Origin: Streptomyces erythrochromogenes
GTDB taxonomy: Bacteria; Actinomycetota; Actinomycetes; Streptomycetales; Streptomycetaceae
NCBI RefSeq assembly: GCF_036170895.1
Contig: NZ_CP108036.1
Span: forward strand, 248,001-312,000
Length of the DNA: 64,000 bases
Reading direction: 5' to 3'
Numbering within the stretch: position 1 is the first letter of the stretch; each line of letters begins with the position of its first letter. Below are positions 1-9,133 of the stretch, one piece after another. The notes beneath the pieces were generated by a model. The model saw only the letters and a program-made list of their open reading frames with translations. It was not told the origin of the DNA and did not search any database. Both the position numbers and the translations under genes were made by a program.

Positions 1-49
1 CTGCGTTGTCCGCGGGGATCTGATCGCCCTGTCCTGCCGCTCCTCCCCC

Positions 50-640
50 TCACCCTGCGCTTCGAGAGTGAGGTCGAGGAGCCGGAACAAGCCCGCCGGA
101 TCGCCGTCGCGCTCGGCCGTGGCCAGCGCGTCGGCGAGCTCGGGCCACAGCGCCCTCGTCGATGAAAGCGGCCACCTTCTTGCCGGCGGTACCGGCGTCG
201 GTCCCGTAGACGCAGTCGTCGCGACGGGTGCACCAGGTCGGGAAGTTGTCCAGGGCCCGCTGCCGGATCGGGCCGTGGTCAGGGACCGCTCGGCCAGCGA
301 GCGGTGGGTTGTCGACGCCGTCGAGGACCATGCGGCCGGTCCGCTGCGGGAACAGCGCCGCGTACACGGCGCCGCAGCGCGGTGCACGAGAGCCGCACCC
401 ACCGGCCTACCGTTTGGACGTCGTGGCCCGCCACCACGTTGCCGACGGTCGGCATGGCCGCGCCCGCTGCTTCGGTGGTCACATTCGGGGACCAGCCCGG
501 TGGGCCGTAGGGCGCCGGCGCCAGGACCTTGCCAGGGTTTGTCAGCACCCGGCCTGCGCACGGTGGATGTGGGGCCCGGAGACGGACCTCGTCCGGGTCG
601 GTCGGCACGGCCTGGCTTCTGCGGGTGTCCCGCATGCTGA
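50..640 (-). pseudogene. Remnant of a secreted tripeptidyl-aminopeptidase-like alpha/beta hydrolase
   Basis: No open frame covers the region, but the minus strand carries pieces of one protein in two frames. Between about 367 and 190 it reads YAALFPQRTGRMVLDGV, then RALDNFPTWC and RRDDCVYG, which matches the segment just after the nucleophile elbow of Streptomyces secreted tripeptidyl aminopeptidases. Upstream (about 560-500, other frame) LTNPG resembles their oxyanion-loop region. The GxSYG nucleophile motif is not intact, and the C-terminal half with the catalytic Asp and His is not recognisable. This is a decayed gene. The family call rests on the short conserved block only; its left end lies close to or beyond the window edge. 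Confidence 0.55.
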
Positions 641-886
641 TGTACGAGCAACGGGCCTGACGGTCACGGCCGGCCGCAGAAGGTCCGGGCCCAATCGGCC
701 CAACGGCCACTGAGAAGTGGTGCCGGACAACGCGCCTATCGCGAAGGAATGGCTCAATCAGCGTGTATAGATGACCAGTTGAAGCCCATGCGATCATGTC
801 TTGGATCACATATGTTGCGTGGCCATGACATTTTCATGACCGTCCTCCTAGGGTCTGTAGTACACCCACACACCCTTGGGGGGGAC

Positions 887-1357
887 ATGAACAAGTTGCG
901 CGCGATCCTGACGACTCTGGCAGTCGCCGTCGGTCTGCTGGTCCTGTCGCCGGCGGCGCCGGCTCAGGCTGCGGCGATGGTTTCGGGCTCTTCCGTGTGT
1001 AGCGGAAGCCTTGTCGACTACCAGCAGATGGGCACCTACCACAAGGTCGAGGTCTACTGGAACAGCTCAACCCAGAAGAACTGTGCCGTCCTGCTCTCGA
1101 GCTACGGCACCAAGCACTCGATGCACGTCTCCATCCAGCGCTGCAAGGAGACCAACCCCTCGACGTACTGCACGCCTGACCTTGCTTCGGGCGCCTACGA
1201 CGAAGACGCCGGCAACTTCGGCGAGTACGCCGGGCCCGCCACGGTATACACCGGCAACAAGTGCATCCGCGTCTTCGCATACGCCACGATCGGCAGCAAC
1301 AGCTGGGGGGCCGACTCCGCCAGCATGCGAGGCGGCAAGCAGGCGGCGTTCTGTTAA
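887..1357 (+). CDS. Small secreted protein, spore-associated-protein-A-like
   Basis: This encodes 156 aa. Residues 1-30 form a clear Sec signal peptide: a short basic start, a hydrophobic core rich in L, V and A, and an AQA/A cleavage site. The mature part has five or six cysteines and a Tyr/Trp/Ser-rich small beta-type domain with a VEVYWNSSTQKNC block. That block and the size resemble SapA-type spore-associated proteins of Streptomyces. The likeness is from memory and moderate, so the function stays open. The ATG at 887 follows a G-rich Shine-Dalgarno (GGGGGGA). An upstream in-frame start would spoil the signal peptide. A strong terminator follows directly, so the gene is monocistronic. It is intact although everything around it is decayed. 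Confidence 0.72.
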   Translation: MNKLRAILTTLAVAVGLLVLSPAAPAQAAAMVSGSSVCSGSLVDYQQMGTYHKVEVYWNSSTQKNCAVLLSSYGTKHSMHVSIQRCKETNPSTYCTPDLASGAYDEDAGNFGEYAGPATVYTGNKCIRVFAYATIGSNSWGADSASMRGGKQAAFC

Positions 1358-1375
1358 CAGCCGTACGGCTTGAGT

Positions 1376-1408
1376 AAGGAGGGCCGGTTTACCGGCCCTC
1401 CTTTATTT
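1376..1408 (+). terminator. Intrinsic terminator of the secreted-protein gene
   Basis: A perfect 12-bp stem is formed by AAGGAGGGCCGG (1376-1387) and CCGGCCCTCCTT (1392-1403) with a TTTA loop. It is followed by TATTT. It lies 18 bp after the stop codon. Confidence 0.88.
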
Positions 1409-1794
1409 GGACCCGTCCTGGTCAGTCGCGTCGTTCGAGAACCCGCCCACTTGTGCAGCTCGCGCAGTCGGATGCTGAGGTCCGCCGGGTCGTGTGCGAG
1501 CCTGCGCGTGGGAGTCGGACGAGGGCGAGGAAGCCGTCTGAGCAGCGGTCGAAGGGACGGACGTCGGCGATCCTGCCGTGCACGAGCTCGGCCCTGAACG
1601 TGGCAGGCGTACTGGCGGACCGAGCGCCAGGTGGGCAGGGCCTTGCCGGCCGGTGCCCGCTTGCGCGTGGCTGCGGACACGCCGGTACGGGTGGCGAGCA
1701 CGGCGCAGCCCTTGCGGGAGCCACCTCCGCACCCGTGCTCAGCGAGGACGTCGGACGGTGGCTCGCCACGCTCGGGGGAGATGTACTGGCGCAG
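1409..1794. other. No intact gene; possible decayed coding sequence
   Basis: This stretch has no supported gene. On the minus strand, patches in two frames (LVHGRIADVRPFDRCSDGFL near 1560; LSIRLRELHKWAG near 1450) look like former coding sequence, but the family is not recognisable. Confidence 0.35.
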
Positions 1795-2007
1795 CGCACG
1801 GGTACGGGCAGACGGCAACCACACCAGACGCCTCGTCGACCTCGCCCGCGATGTCCTGAGCATCGCGCTGGCCGTAGTCAAACGCACCGACCACACCGGG
1901 GGTCCACAGTACTGCGCAAGATGTGGATGGTGCAGCGGACGTTCGCATGGCTGATGCGCTCACGCAGCCTCGCGCGCGACCGCCGACTCGCCCGACAGCC
2001 ACGCTGA
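1795..2007 (+). pseudogene. C-terminal fragment of an IS5-type transposase
   Basis: The plus strand reads VRADGNHTRRLVDLARDVL, then VVKRTDHTGG, and after a one-base frame change near 1908 VQRTFAWLMRSRSLARD. This is the end of IS5-family transposases, whose usual form is VVERTFAWLMRSRRLARDYE; it includes the last acidic residue of the DDE triad region. In this copy the glutamate of VVERT is replaced by glutamine (VQRT). Nothing of the N-terminal two thirds and no terminal repeats were found. It sits next to, and may have broken, the minus-strand gene at 2000-2553. Confidence 0.7.
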
Positions 2008-2553
2008 ACAGCCCCGGACGATCCTCCAACAGCCAGCCCCGCGCCGCCAGGCGCTTCGCTTCGCCCGCACCCCTTCGACTCTCGCCGGGACCGGCTCCAG
2101 GCCGAGGGCCGCCTCGAGCTGCCGACAGTCCATCGCGTCGCCGTCTAGAACGGCCAGGGTGCCCATGAGCCGCCGGTAACCGGGCGCCAGCACCGCCGGA
2201 GTGAGCCCTTCCCGCCACTGCGGCACCACCGAACCGGGCACGGCCGCCGCGACCCGCGCTGGCCGCCCGTCGACCACCGCGGCCGGGGAGACCTCCCCGC
2301 CCCCACGCGCTTCAGCCAGGACGTCGGCCACCGACTCACGGGCGATCACGAACCGCTGCCGATCACTGTCCGGCCCCCTTCTGGTGCAACCCTCCTGCGG
2401 GTCGGAGTCGGTGAGGTCCACGTCCTCGGCGTTCTCCAACCCGGCGGGCGCTGATCCGACCCTGGACCCGGCGGGCCGGTGGGCGCCACCGTGGCCCGGA
2501 CCGGTGAGCGGCGTCGAGTCGTCCCGTGCGGGGGCGTTCAACCGCCCCCGCAC
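2000..2553 (-). pseudogene. Broken hypothetical gene
   Basis: The minus strand has a protein-like frame with RFVIARESVADVLAEA, VSPAAVVDGRPARVAAAV and LTPAVLAPGYRRLMGTL, followed by a region like a winged-helix unit (QLEAALGLEPVPARVEGVRAK). Near 2060 the sense moves to another frame, where AKRLAARGWLLEDRPGLFSV completes the unit, so the gene is frameshifted. The first 40 residues are low-complexity and may not be coding. I do not recognise the family; similar segments occur in Streptomyces mobile-element neighbourhoods, and the IS5 scrap starts at its 3' end. Confidence 0.45.
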
Positions 2554-2604
2554 GGGACTCGCCGGCGCCCCTCGCTGCGCCGGCGCCGCGCACGGCGTGT
2601 GCCG

Positions 2605-3903
2605 TTACGCCGAACGGCGCCGCCGCGCCATGGCGTACAGGGCTCCGCCGAGCGTCAGGGCCACGGCGGACAGTCCGCCCGCGGCCAGCGCGGCGGATCC
2701 GGTGTTGGCCAGGTTGCCGCCGGTACCGCCGTTCGGACCCGGGGTGTTGCCGGTGCCCGGGGCGGTGCTCGCGGAGGCCGAGGCCGAGGGCGTGGTCGAG
2801 CCGGACGGGCTCGGGGAAGCCGAGGCGGACGTCGACGGTCCGGGCTGCGGCCCGCTGGCCGGCGTCACGGTGATCGTGAGCTCGGCCGTGTTGTTGCCGA
2901 GGTTGCGGTCGATGTCGGCGATGTTGAGACGGCCGGGACCGCGGTCGGCCTTGTACCGGTACTCGCCGTGGTACGTGCCCGGCTTGACCCACGACTCGAT
3001 CTTGAAGGTCCCCTTCACCGAGCCGCCGGTCCCGCCGAACACCCGGCGCCCCTCCGGACCCGGGCGGCCGCCGACGAAACTGATGCCGGGAGGCAGCACG
3101 AACTCGGTTTCCACCACGCTGTCGTCGGCGGCCGTGGTGGCGACCGACCCGGTGCCCTTGATCTGCCAGCCCGGGTTGAGCAGCACCTGGCCGCCGGCCG
3201 GGCCGCTACCGGTCGCCCCGTCCACGGTGAAGTCGGGCTGGTTCGCAGGGTTTCCGACCGACACCTCGCGGCCCCAGAAACCCCACTCCTTGAACGGCTC
3301 GGACGGCGTGACCTTGATGGCGGCGGCGGTTCCCTTGACCCCGCCCTGCTGCGGCTTGTAGATCGGCTTGCCGCCCGGGGTCCACGAGACGTAGAAGAGG
3401 TCCCGCCACAGCTCCGGGGTCGCGGTGATGTTCAGCCCCGTGTCGAGCCGGTAGTACTTACCCGGCTCGAAGGTGCCGGTGAAACTGCAGAACAGGTATT
3501 CGTCACGGTACTCCCGCACGGAGTCGACCTTGAAGTGTTCGCAGTTCGACGGTCGTTCCTGAGGATTCAGTTCCAGGCCCGGCGGCAGGTGGACGCCCAG
3601 CTCCGCCCCCTCGACGGGCTTGTCGCCGGTGACTTTGAAGCCCAGACGGAGGCTCTGCTTCTGGCCGTTCTCGACCGTGGTGTCGAGGAGCTCCTCGGAG
3701 GTGGCGAGACCGCCGAACGAGTCCGGGTTGCCCTCAGGCCGGTTCGCGCCCTGCTCACCGACCGCGGTGGCCGGCGTTCCCGGCGCCGGCGCCGGTGCCG
3801 GCGCTGCCTGGGCAGTGGTCGCGGCGCCCAAAACGACCGTACCGGCAGCCAGAGCCGCTCCGATCCGGCGCGCTGCAGTGCTGTGCGTGCGGTTCAACCG
3901 CAT
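2605..3903 (-). CDS. Sortase-anchored LAxTG surface protein
   Basis: This encodes 432 aa. Residues 1-33 are a signal peptide ending in AQA. The body holds tandem beta-sandwich, DUF11- or adhesin-like domains rich in Gly, Pro and Tyr. About residues 355-395 are a Pro/Ser/Thr-rich stalk. The C-terminus is a cell-wall sorting signal: LANTG, a hydrophobic span and RRRRSA. LAxTG is the usual substrate motif of Streptomyces class E sortases, so covalent anchoring to peptidoglycan is expected. The ATG at 3903 has an AAGGGG site 9 bases upstream; the open frame extends further up but reads into low-complexity sequence. No sortase is adjacent; the class F sortase at 39.4 kb would not normally use this motif. 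The ligand is unknown. Confidence 0.82.
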   Translation of the reverse strand: MRLNRTHSTAARRIGAALAAGTVVLGAATTAQAAPAPAPAPGTPATAVGEQGANRPEGNPDSFGGLATSEELLDTTVENGQKQSLRLGFKVTGDKPVEGAELGVHLPPGLELNPQERPSNCEHFKVDSVREYRDEYLFCSFTGTFEPGKYYRLDTGLNITATPELWRDLFYVSWTPGGKPIYKPQQGGVKGTAAAIKVTPSEPFKEWGFWGREVSVGNPANQPDFTVDGATGSGPAGGQVLLNPGWQIKGTGSVATTAADDSVVETEFVLPPGISFVGGRPGPEGRRVFGGTGGSVKGTFKIESWVKPGTYHGEYRYKADRGPGRLNIADIDRNLGNNTAELTITVTPASGPQPGPSTSASASPSPSGSTTPSASASASTAPGTGNTPGPNGGTGGNLANTGSAALAAGGLSAVALTLGGALYAMARRRRSA

Positions 3904-4299
3904 CAAGATGATCCCCTTCGCGTCACATAGGTCAGGCATTCGAACACGCCCGACTCCTGTACGACCTACGGAGGGCCTGATCGGTTGCCCGGAATGATCA
4001 AGAAATCGAGGAGCGGGATCTCTACGACCCCTTGGCCGTACGGGCGTTGGGCCCGCGCGAGGCGCGCGCGAGGTGCGTGCGGCCCGCCTGAACCGTCCCG
4101 AGGACGCGGCCTCCACGAGCGAGCCGGGCGCGGCCGACCGTCCCTGTGACTGCGTCGGATCGGTGTCTGCCGCCGCCCGTTCTCCGTTCCGAGCGGTCGG
4201 CGGCCGGGCGGGGCCGCGGTGTGCGTTCCGCTCCCCCACAACGAAAAGGCTCCGCCAGCCGTACGCCGCGCAGCGCCACCGCGGTCTCGCGCACGTGCA
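3904..4299. other. Intergenic region, no gene seen
   Basis: This is the upstream region of the LAxTG gene. It contains degenerate reading frames of both strands but no start with a ribosome site or family motif that I can support. Confidence 0.4.
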
Positions 4300-4550
4300 C
4301 CGGGCCGCGACCAGCTCGCGCGTACGTCCCCCGCGTCCCGGGAGACCGGCACCAACACCTCCTGCGCGACCGCCCCACCTGCCGCACCGCCCGCCGCCGT
4401 GCGGACCACCTCCAGCTCCGCGTCGTTGAACGACAGATTCACCCGCCGTCCGCGGGGAGCGGACGTCAGCCGCTCACGGCTCCGTGCCCCGCCGCCAGAT
4501 CCTCCGTCCACGTGGTGTGGGGTTTGCGTGGTCATGGGATGCCCCGGCAT
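4300..4550 (-). pseudogene. Possible mobilisation-accessory (MobC/ribbon-helix-helix) remnant
   Basis: From 4550 the minus strand reads a short His/Gly leader and then RRVNLSFNDAELEVVRTAAG. This looks like the N-terminal strand and first helix of ribbon-helix-helix DNA-binding proteins of the MobC or plasmid-mobilisation type found in actinobacterial integrative elements. The rest of the domain dissolves into other frames (ALRGVRLAE near 4265). No relaxase is nearby. The call is tentative. Confidence 0.35.
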
Positions 4551-4580
4551 CGGTTGGGAACGGCGTGGGTTGCCGTCTCC

Positions 4581-5562
4581 TCACCGCTCGTCCTCCCAGT
4601 CGTACTCGGGGAACGGCAACGGATCCGTGACCCAGCCCGCTGTCAGCACGAGTCGCGTGTGGCGATGCAGGGCGAGGAAGCCGAAGGGGCGGTCGAAGGC
4701 GGCACTGATCCTGGTGCTCACGTAACGGAGGTAGGGCACGCCCGCGGCGGCTGCACCGAACGCCGTCACCGCGGCGGCCTCGAAACCCAACGCACCGAAC
4801 TTCGCCCTGGTGTTCTGCTCGGCCGACCCGATGGCCAGCGGGAAGTCGCTGATGCCCGGGAAGTGCCCACGCGAGGTGTCCCGCGCCGCCGAGAGCCCGA
4901 ACAACCGGTGCAGATCCCGGAGGTCGTGGCTCGCGTTCACGTCGTACGCCACGGTCGTCACCTCCAGCGACGGCGGCTCGGGCCGCGTGCGGCGCACCTT
5001 CTCCACCCGCAGGCCGGGGCCCACGCCGAGGCTCGGTCGCCCAGGGCTCGTACGCAGTCTCCAATTCCATCTCGTGGAAGGGGCTCAGCCACCGCGTGCT
5101 CATGGTCAGCGCGCTCGCCAGCACCATCTGCGTATCCTCGGTCAGCGTGACCGGCATACGGTCGATCAGCCCGCCGGTCCGCTTGACCGTCCAGGCATCC
5201 AGCGCCCGACGGTCGGCCGTGGGGTCCCCGGTGAGCACCCCGTGGACATCGGTCGGCAGGCTCGCCTCCCACTCCTCCCTCAGCTCCAGGGTGCGTTTCG
5301 TCCACAGCCCCAGGCCCGTTTCCAGTCCCCGCATGGCGCCCATCGCGGCGATCACCTCACGTGCGGCGTGCGCCGCTTGTCCGGCGGGGAGGCCCAGAGC
5401 CTCCGCCAGCTGGGCCCGGGCCACGCCCTCGGCGCCGTCGGCCAGGTGAGCCAGCAGCGGCCACACCCCTGCCGCCGAGAACGCCGTGCCGCCCTCCGAG
5501 GCATCCGCCCACCGTGCGGTCAACCCGTTCACCGCGCGGACCGTCGTCGTCGCGATTCCCAT
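4581..5562 (-). pseudogene. Serpin-family protease inhibitor, disrupted by a frameshift
   Basis: The first part (5562 to about 5040) reads as the N-terminal half of a serpin: TVRAVNGLTARWA, GTAFSAAGVWPLLAHLA, and LALWTKR-like and GLIDRMPVTLTEDTQMVLAS blocks. The second part (about 5030 to 4581) continues in another frame with LEVTTVAYDVN, a reactive-loop region near AAGVPYL, and the typical end DRPFGFLALHRHTRLVLTAGWV. One base added or lost near 5035 would restore about 327 aa, a normal length for Streptomyces serpins. The ATG at 5562 has AGGGGTGG just upstream, better than the longer frame from 5610. Serpins trap serine or cysteine proteases; the target is unknown. It could be a real pseudogene or a read error. 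Confidence 0.78.
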
Positions 5563-5612
5563 TCCACCCCTATCGTCAGCGCACCCGTGAAGCGCCCGTT
5601 CGCACGTCACCG

Positions 5613-6614
5613 TCAGGGCTGCGCTTGCTCGGTCGTGTCCGTTCTGCGGTGCTGTCGTGCGTGGGCGCGGTGTTCCGTGGGCGTGGTGCCGTAGGTTTCG
5701 CGGAAACTACGGCTGAAGGTGGCGGGATGGGTGAAGCCCCAACGGGCTGCGATCGCCTGGACGGTCCGGTGGTCCATTTCGGGGCGGGCGAGGTCGTCGT
5801 GGCAGCGTTCGAGGCGCCGGCGTCGGATGACTCCCGCAATGCTGGCGGGCTCGCCGTCGAAGAGTGTGTAGAGCGTGCGCAGGGAGATGTTGTGCCGTTC
5901 GGCGATGGTGCGGGGTGAGAGGTCGGGGTCAGGGAGGTTGTGTTCGATGTAGTGCCGGATCCGTTGCAGCACCAGCTGGGACCGTGCCTCCACCGGCGCC
6001 TCGTTCAGAGACTGCAGGTGCTGCGCAAAGCACGCAGTGACCAGGTCGACCGTGGCGGATCCCATGGAAAGCAATGCCTCCGCTCCGCAGTGCGCAGCTT
6101 GGCCGAAGAGGGTGCGCAGGAATTCCGCGAGAATCGCGGTCGTTCCCTCTTGGATGGGGAGGCGATGCACCAGGAGTGGTCCCAGCCTGCGGGGGGACAG
6201 CGGCAGGACGGACCGCGGTATGTGCAGCGTCAGGGCGTGGATCGGGCCGTCGGCGGAGAGGCACTCGGTCAGCATGGGGCTGGACGTGTCGGACAGCACG
6301 AAGTCCCCCGCCACCAGCGTTTCCCGACCCTCCTGGGAGACCCTGAGGCTGCCCTGTGTCACGAGTACGAGTTGGTAGCCCTCGGGATCGCCCTGCCGGA
6401 TGTGTTTCGCGGACCGCCATGCCCGCATCGGGGAGAACTCGAAAGCCGACAGCGTGACGGGGCCCAGTGGCACGTCGTGGATGTCCGCGTGGAAGTTGTC
6501 CTGTCGGTCACTGCTCAGCGATAAGGGCATGACCTCGTTGGAGACGGTTTCGAGGAACCATTCGAACCTGTCTGTTGGCGGCACGACCGAAGCCGATGCC
6601 CTCGACCCACTCAC
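5613..6614 (-). CDS. AraC-family transcriptional regulator with N-terminal AraC-binding-like domain
   Basis: This encodes about 333 aa. Residues 10-190 form a cupin-like sensing domain of the AraC-binding-like type (DRFEWFLETVSNEVMPLSL at the N-terminus, then GYQLVLVTQGSLRVSQEGRE). Residues 220-315 contain the two helix-turn-helix units, with ISLRTLYTLFDGEP in the first and VQAIAARWGFTHPATFSRSF in the second, which is the classic AraC signature. Start choice is weak: GTG at 6614 or TTG at 6617, neither with a strong ribosome site. The neighbouring gene is the broken serpin on the same strand; no target gene is evident. A short echo of the N-terminus (DRFDWF) is visible on the plus strand near 6910. 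Confidence 0.85.
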   Translation of the reverse strand: MSGSRASASVVPPTDRFEWFLETVSNEVMPLSLSSDRQDNFHADIHDVPLGPVTLSAFEFSPMRAWRSAKHIRQGDPEGYQLVLVTQGSLRVSQEGRETLVAGDFVLSDTSSPMLTECLSADGPIHALTLHIPRSVLPLSPRRLGPLLVHRLPIQEGTTAILAEFLRTLFGQAAHCGAEALLSMGSATVDLVTACFAQHLQSLNEAPVEARSQLVLQRIRHYIEHNLPDPDLSPRTIAERHNISLRTLYTLFDGEPASIAGVIRRRRLERCHDDLARPEMDHRTVQAIAARWGFTHPATFSRSFRETYGTTPTEHRAHARQHRRTDTTEQAQP

Positions 6615-7176
6615 CAAGCCCCCACCGCATTCGCGTCGTGCCGGAGCACGCCAGTCGGCTGGATCATCTCATGATCCACTCTGGCTTCGAGACTCGAGGG
6701 ACATCGGGTACGGCGGGACCGGATGTGGTCGGCATGCAGGTGGAGGAGCCGTCGGCTTGTCGCGGTCGAGCACCCTGCACAGAATGCGAAGGCCCTCCGC
6801 ACGAAATGCACACCGTGCCCGCCGCCGCAGGATGTCTAATCAAGCGTCGAAGCGACGTGACGGCACCTTGGGAAGAGCCGGCGGGATCCCTGCTCCGCGT
6901 GATCGTTTCGACTGGTTTCGTCCCTGACCGGCCGATCGAGCACGAGGAGGAAACGGCGCCGGCTCAGATCCGGCGGTTTCTGACAGCCGGGGCCACTTCA
7001 GCGGCCGGCCCCGTACTCGAGCGACCGCGTAGGCGCTTCCCGGGCTGCCTGCAGCCGCGTACGCCGCCTGCACCGCTCTCCGGTGGATGCCAGCAGGCCG
7101 TCCTCCCCTGGCCTCGTTTCGAGCACGGTCTCGTCACCCTTCGACATACGACCGAACCGACCAAGAAAGTTCAGCT
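6615..7176. other. Intergenic region, no gene seen
   Basis: This 560-bp stretch separates the AraC gene and the acetyltransferase gene, which diverge. Composition is mixed and no frame shows a family motif. It should contain both promoters, but I could not place them. Confidence 0.4.
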
Positions 7177-8190
7177 TTGACTTCATCTGCGTCTGGCGCC
7201 GCCCACGTCATACCGCTCCAGAGCGTCTCGGCCGCCGAGGCCGGCGCCTGGTACCAGGTCGTCGCGGCATCCATGGCCCACGACCTGCCCGGTGTGCCGG
7301 CCCCCGGCCCCGGACAGATCCACGCCCAGCTCACGCAGCCTGCCCTCGGCAGCCGCCGGCTGGCCTGGCTCGCCAACGCGGGGGACCGCACCCCCCTCGG
7401 CGTCGCCGGCCTGCGGGTGTTCACCTCACCGGGCCGGCAGCACCTGGCCGAACTGGAACTCCACGTCGATCCCGCACACCGACGCCTGAGAACCGGCTCC
7501 CTCCTGCTGTCGGCGGCCGTTGCGGCCTGCCGAGCCGAGGGCCGGCGCAGCCTCGTCGCGACAGCCGCGGCCGACAGCCCGGGCGAGGCTTTCAGCGAGC
7601 GGCACGGCTTCCGCCGGGCGCTCACCCTGGATCACCTCGTGCTGCGCCTCAGCGAGCTGGACGGGGCCGCGTTGCTTCGGATCGCCGATGCCGAGCACAC
7701 CGGCTACCGGCTGACCGGTTGGACGGGCACGGTTCCCGGCGAGCTCGCCGACGCGTTCGCCACGGCCAAGAACGCGATGAACGACATGCCCGTCGGCGAC
7801 CTGGACTACGGCAGCGTGGCCTGGGACGTCGAGCGCGTGCGCGCGATGGCCAAGGTGGTCGCCGACCGCGGCGACACCCTGCTGACGGTCGCCGCTGTCC
7901 ACGACGACGGCACCATGGCCGGCTACACCGAGATCGTGCTCCCCGGGTGCTCCGGACCGCGTGCCCAGCAGTACGACACTGCGGTCGTGCCCGCGCACCG
8001 CGGCCACGGCCTCGGGTTGTGGGTCAAGGCCGCCATGGCCCGGCGGCTTCGCGCCGAGCATCCCGGCGTCGTCGAGATCGAGACGGACAACGCCGAGGAC
8101 AACGTCCACATGCTGGCCGTCAACCACCGCCTGGGATTCCGCTCATACCGGCGCACCCGCGAGTTCCAGCTCGATGTGCCCACGACCTGA
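7177..8190 (+). CDS. Tandem GNAT N-acetyltransferase
   Basis: This encodes 337 aa from a TTG at 7177, which is preceded at 9 bases by AAGAAAG; upstream sequence in the same frame is not protein-like. The protein has two GNAT folds. In the first (residues 10-170), LHVDPAHRRLRTGSLLLSA is the acetyl-CoA motif A. In the second (170-337), TAVVPAHRGHGLGLWVKAAM is a stronger Q/RxxGxG/A-type motif, followed by EIETDNAEDNVHMLAVNHRL, the usual motif B of this family. Double-GNAT proteins of this length in actinobacteria acetylate small amines or antibiotics; the substrate here is unknown. It heads a co-oriented run through 11990. Confidence 0.84.
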   Translation: MTSSASGAAHVIPLQSVSAAEAGAWYQVVAASMAHDLPGVPAPGPGQIHAQLTQPALGSRRLAWLANAGDRTPLGVAGLRVFTSPGRQHLAELELHVDPAHRRLRTGSLLLSAAVAACRAEGRRSLVATAAADSPGEAFSERHGFRRALTLDHLVLRLSELDGAALLRIADAEHTGYRLTGWTGTVPGELADAFATAKNAMNDMPVGDLDYGSVAWDVERVRAMAKVVADRGDTLLTVAAVHDDGTMAGYTEIVLPGCSGPRAQQYDTAVVPAHRGHGLGLWVKAAMARRLRAEHPGVVEIETDNAEDNVHMLAVNHRLGFRSYRRTREFQLDVPTT

Positions 8191-8242
8191 GTGACTGACG
8201 CCCCGGCTCGTCCACCCCATGCACACCCGCCCAGGAGCTGCC

Positions 8243-9025
8243 GTGAACGTTTCCACCTCCACCCTGTCCCTGACCGTCGCCGACGTCGACGCCTCACGGG
8301 ACTTCCTCTGCACCCACCTCGGCTACGAAGTTGCCATGGCCGACGACGGTTTCGCCTCCCTGACCCGCAAGGACGCCGCCGTCGACATCGTCCTGCTCCG
8401 CAAGGGCACCGAGGTCCTGCCCGCCGAGCAGCGGGACCGGGAGGCGGGCGGCCTGATCCTCGCGCTCACGGTCACCGGCCTCGACGCCGAGGAGACGCGG
8501 CTGCGTGCGGCCGGCGCCCCCATCACCATGCCGCTGCGCGAAGAGCCGTGGGGCGAGCGCCTGTTCCAGATGACCGACCCCAACGGAGTCGTCGTCCAAC
8601 TCGTCGAGTGGGCCGCCCCCGACCACCGTGAGGACCGGGACCAGGAGCCCGCCGCGCACGTGGTCACTCCCTCGTCCGAGGACGTCACCGTCTCCCCGAA
8701 TGCCACCATGACCGGCCTGGCGTCCCCCGGCCGCGGCAGCGCGGAACTCAGCACCTGGACGGTCAGGATGGAGGCCGGTGCGACCGGCCCCGAGCACTCC
8801 ATCAGCCGCGAACAGGTCTGGACGGTCACCGCGGGCGTCCTGGAGGTGACGTGCGACGGTCGCACCCAGGAGGTCTCGGCCGGCCAGACCCTGATCCTGC
8901 CGGCGGACCGGACCCGCCGGATCCACGCGCACGAGCAGGCCGAGGCCCACGTCTCGATGCGCTCCGACGGAGTCGCCTCCGTACCCGGCACCGAGGGCAG
9001 CCGTGAACTGCCCTGGGCCCGGTAG
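8243..9025 (+). CDS. VOC (glyoxalase-like) domain fused to a cupin domain
   Basis: This encodes 260 aa from a GTG at 8243 with AGGAG five bases upstream. Residues 1-125 are a vicinal-oxygen-chelate domain: [20 protein letters not shown] at the start and [14 protein letters not shown] at the end. Residues 145-255 are a single-domain cupin: [18 protein letters not shown], followed by [11 protein letters not shown]. In Streptomyces these two small proteins are usually separate, often neighbouring genes, so the fusion is unusual. VOC proteins bind metals or drugs and small cupins often sense or bind small molecules; no substrate can be named. It lies 52 bp after the acetyltransferase stop and about 100 bp before the glycosyltransferase. 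Confidence 0.83.
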   Translation: MNVSTSTLSLTVADVDASRDFLCTHLGYEVAMADDGFASLTRKDAAVDIVLLRKGTEVLPAEQRDREAGGLILALTVTGLDAEETRLRAAGAPITMPLREEPWGERLFQMTDPNGVVVQLVEWAAPDHREDRDQEPAAHVVTPSSEDVTVSPNATMTGLASPGRGSAELSTWTVRMEAGATGPEHSISREQVWTVTAGVLEVTCDGRTQEVSAGQTLILPADRTRRIHAHEQAEAHVSMRSDGVASVPGTEGSRELPWAR

Positions 9026-9133
9026 CCGCCGCAGCTCCGGCATGGGGTGGTCCCGGGGACCTTCGGCAGGGCTCCGGTCCTGCCCCGCAATCACCGGCCT
9101 CGGCCGGCATTCATGGAAATGAGAGTTCGCTCA

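Noticed and set aside
1403..1799. Minus-strand gene downstream of the secreted-protein terminator
   Set aside because: Coding-like patches are spread over two or three frames and no family fits, so only a decayed stretch is noted.
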